From positions 1-7,528 of the forward strand of contig JBBDRV010000100.1 in NCBI GenBank assembly GCA_040905285.1: a stretch of 7,528 nucleotides of DNA, read 5' to 3'. The notes under the pieces are model-generated. The model did no database searches. It worked only from the letters and a program-made list of their open reading frames with translations, and was not told where the DNA came from. Origin of the DNA: JBBDRV01 sp040905285. Lineage in GTDB: Bacteria > Bacteroidota > Rhodothermia > Balneolales > Balneolaceae. Positions 6,095-7,528 of the stretch are shown here, piece by piece. The translations under genes and the position numbers were made by a program. Positions within the stretch are counted from its first letter, which is position 1; every line of letters starts with the position of its first letter.

Positions 6095-7468
6095 ATGAAA
6101 AACAAGTATTCAGTGCCGGCACATGTTCTGCCGGCTCTATTGACAGCCTTTCTTTTTCTAATCACTTCCTGCAGCGCACCGGAAGCCAGTCCTGAATCCG
6201 AGTCGCTGACCGCCACCGGTTACAACTCCGGTTTTGAACAGGCGGGAAGCACCTGGAACTCACTTTCTGCCGCTTCTGACGGTAAAATATACTATTCATT
6301 TTCAACGACAGATATTGACCAGGGTGCACAATTCTTCTCATTCGACCCGGAAACGGAGAATACAGAAATGCTGGCCGACCTGACGGAAGTAACCGACGGG
6401 ATCGAAGTACCGGCTATTCCCCAGGGTAAAAGCCACGGCAATTTTTATGAAATGGACGGAAAGCTGTACATATCCACACATGTCGGCGTACACGGATCTG
6501 TCCAGGATGGGGAAGTTGCGCTGGAACGTGAGGGATACGAGCCCTATCCCGGCGGCCACTTCCTTTCGTATGATCTTTCCACAGGAGAATTTGAAGAGCT
6601 TGCCCTCGCCCCTGAAAATGAAGGGATCCTTTCGATGACGATGGACCGGGAACGCGGTCACATCTATGGAATCACCTGGCCCAGAGGTCACTTCATACAC
6701 TATGATGTTGAAGCGGATGAACTGAAGGACCTGGGACTCATTTCAGGAAGGGGTGAAGCCGGAACACCGGGCGACGACTTCCGGGTGCTGTGCCGCTCGC
6801 TGTTTGTCGACCCTGCGGATGGAACCGTCTATTTTTCAACAGCCGACGGGGATATCTTTTCCTACAATCCTTCTTCGGAATCCGTCAACCTTGTGGAGGG
6901 AGTCGATCTGCGGCTGGATTATTTTGGAGAGCAGGATCCCACACGGCCCGGATCGATGGGTTACGGCTGGCGTCAGATCGTATGGCATCCCTCCAGTGAG
7001 GCCGCTTACGGAACTCATGGCGATACCGGATATCTCTTCCGTTTCGACCCGCGGGAACCAAGCGTGGAAATCGTAGAGAGAATTGTCTCAGAACCTTCCA
7101 GGAAAAGCGGAATGGCCGACCAGCATTATTACGGGTATCTCGGGTTTGAACTGGGGCCGGACGGCGAAACCCTGTATTTTCTTACCGGCGGACCGTACGA
7201 AGTTGACGGCCAAAGAGTGACCAATGATAATGCAGAAGAGTTGGGATACCCCGGCGAGACTGAAAACCTCCATCTGGTCACCTATAACATTCCCAACGAG
7301 GAATACATTGACCACGGACCGATTTTTGATTCGAACGGCAGCCGCGTAACCCATACTCATGCGATTACGGTTGACGGAAATGGTTCGGTATACCTGCTGG
7401 GACAACTGGACCGGAACGGTGAACGGGAAATGGATCTGATCCGCATTCAGGATCCACTTGCAAACTGA
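6095..7468 (+). CDS. Predicted seven-bladed beta-propeller lipoprotein, copy 2
   Basis: A 457-residue paralogue of the preceding propeller protein, colinear with it nearly throughout. The signal sequence ends in a good lipobox, LITSC, with the lipid-carrying Cys at 26, so it should be an envelope lipoprotein. An acidic linker leads to seven putative blades at about 55-97, 110-172, 177-216, 228-269, 288-332, 345-411 and 419-452. Segments nearly identical in both copies are EPYPGGHFLSYD (149-160), the GITWP-H-YDVE stretch (192-205), GRGEAGTPGDDFRVL (218-232), DPTRPG (281-286) and GYLFRFDPREPS (312-323); these probably form the shared functional face. This copy has THTH (419-422) at the start of the last blade, where the other copy has PTYANS. 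No enzyme family is recognised with confidence; some metal-using polysaccharide lyases are propellers, but the match is not shown here. No terminator follows within the remaining 60 bases, so the transcription unit may continue. Confidence 0.83.
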   Translation: MKNKYSVPAHVLPALLTAFLFLITSCSAPEASPESESLTATGYNSGFEQAGSTWNSLSAASDGKIYYSFSTTDIDQGAQFFSFDPETENTEMLADLTEVTDGIEVPAIPQGKSHGNFYEMDGKLYISTHVGVHGSVQDGEVALEREGYEPYPGGHFLSYDLSTGEFEELALAPENEGILSMTMDRERGHIYGITWPRGHFIHYDVEADELKDLGLISGRGEAGTPGDDFRVLCRSLFVDPADGTVYFSTADGDIFSYNPSSESVNLVEGVDLRLDYFGEQDPTRPGSMGYGWRQIVWHPSSEAAYGTHGDTGYLFRFDPREPSVEIVERIVSEPSRKSGMADQHYYGYLGFELGPDGETLYFLTGGPYEVDGQRVTNDNAEELGYPGETENLHLVTYNIPNEEYIDHGPIFDSNGSRVTHTHAITVDGNGSVYLLGQLDRNGEREMDLIRIQDPLAN

Positions 7469-7528
7469 CAGGCCCTTGCAGTCTGTCGGACTTAGGAACA
7501 GAAAGCGAGCAGGATGAGATTTTGGCAC

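Noticed and set aside
7088..7528. Minus-strand open frame of 146 codons running off the right edge
   Set aside because: Mostly antisense to the second propeller gene, low-complexity composition and no family features; only its first part lies outside that gene.

Overview
The window looks like a chromosomal segment from a Gram-negative, lipoprotein-rich bacterium of the Bacteroidota/Balneolota kind (inference). The four predicted exported proteins have type I or type II (lipoprotein) signal sequences. None of the five complete long genes has a convincing Shine-Dalgarno sequence, and base composition is mid-GC. The ornithine carbamoyltransferase is the ordinary ornithine type, not the acetyl- or succinylornithine type of many Bacteroidia, so a branch such as Balneolota is possible, but the sequence alone does not settle the phylum.

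Left part (1-1520, minus strand): an arginine biosynthesis unit. It reads from right to left: an arginine-rich leader peptide (1514 to 1446), a set of mutually exclusive RNA hairpins ending in an intrinsic terminator with nine U (1416 to 1382), argF (1293 to 370), then the 5' part of argG (305 to the window edge). ArgF makes citrulline from ornithine and carbamoyl phosphate; ArgG joins citrulline to aspartate. The leader has the layout of a ribosome-mediated transcription attenuator sensing charged arginine tRNA. This is the most interesting regulatory element in the window and is easily missed, because a spurious GTG-initiated extension of the divergent gene covers it on the other strand.

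Right part (1546-7468, plus strand): four genes in a row, all with export signals, arranged A-A-B-B. The first two are paralogues of the neutral/alkaline ceramidase-like zinc hydrolase family (PF04734-like), with the metal-ligand motifs kept but Asn at the position I align with the ceramidase catalytic serine. The last two are paralogous predicted seven-bladed beta-propeller lipoproteins that I cannot assign to a named family. Gaps of 87, 64 and 138 bases suggest co-expression, possibly with an extra promoter before the last gene. A plausible reading is a cell-envelope or periplasmic system that hydrolyses or binds an amide, lipid or glycan substrate, with both components separately duplicated; the substrate cannot be read from the sequence.

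I see no tRNA, rRNA, CRISPR, insertion sequence or phage feature. The last 60 bases (7469-7528) hold no recognisable feature.
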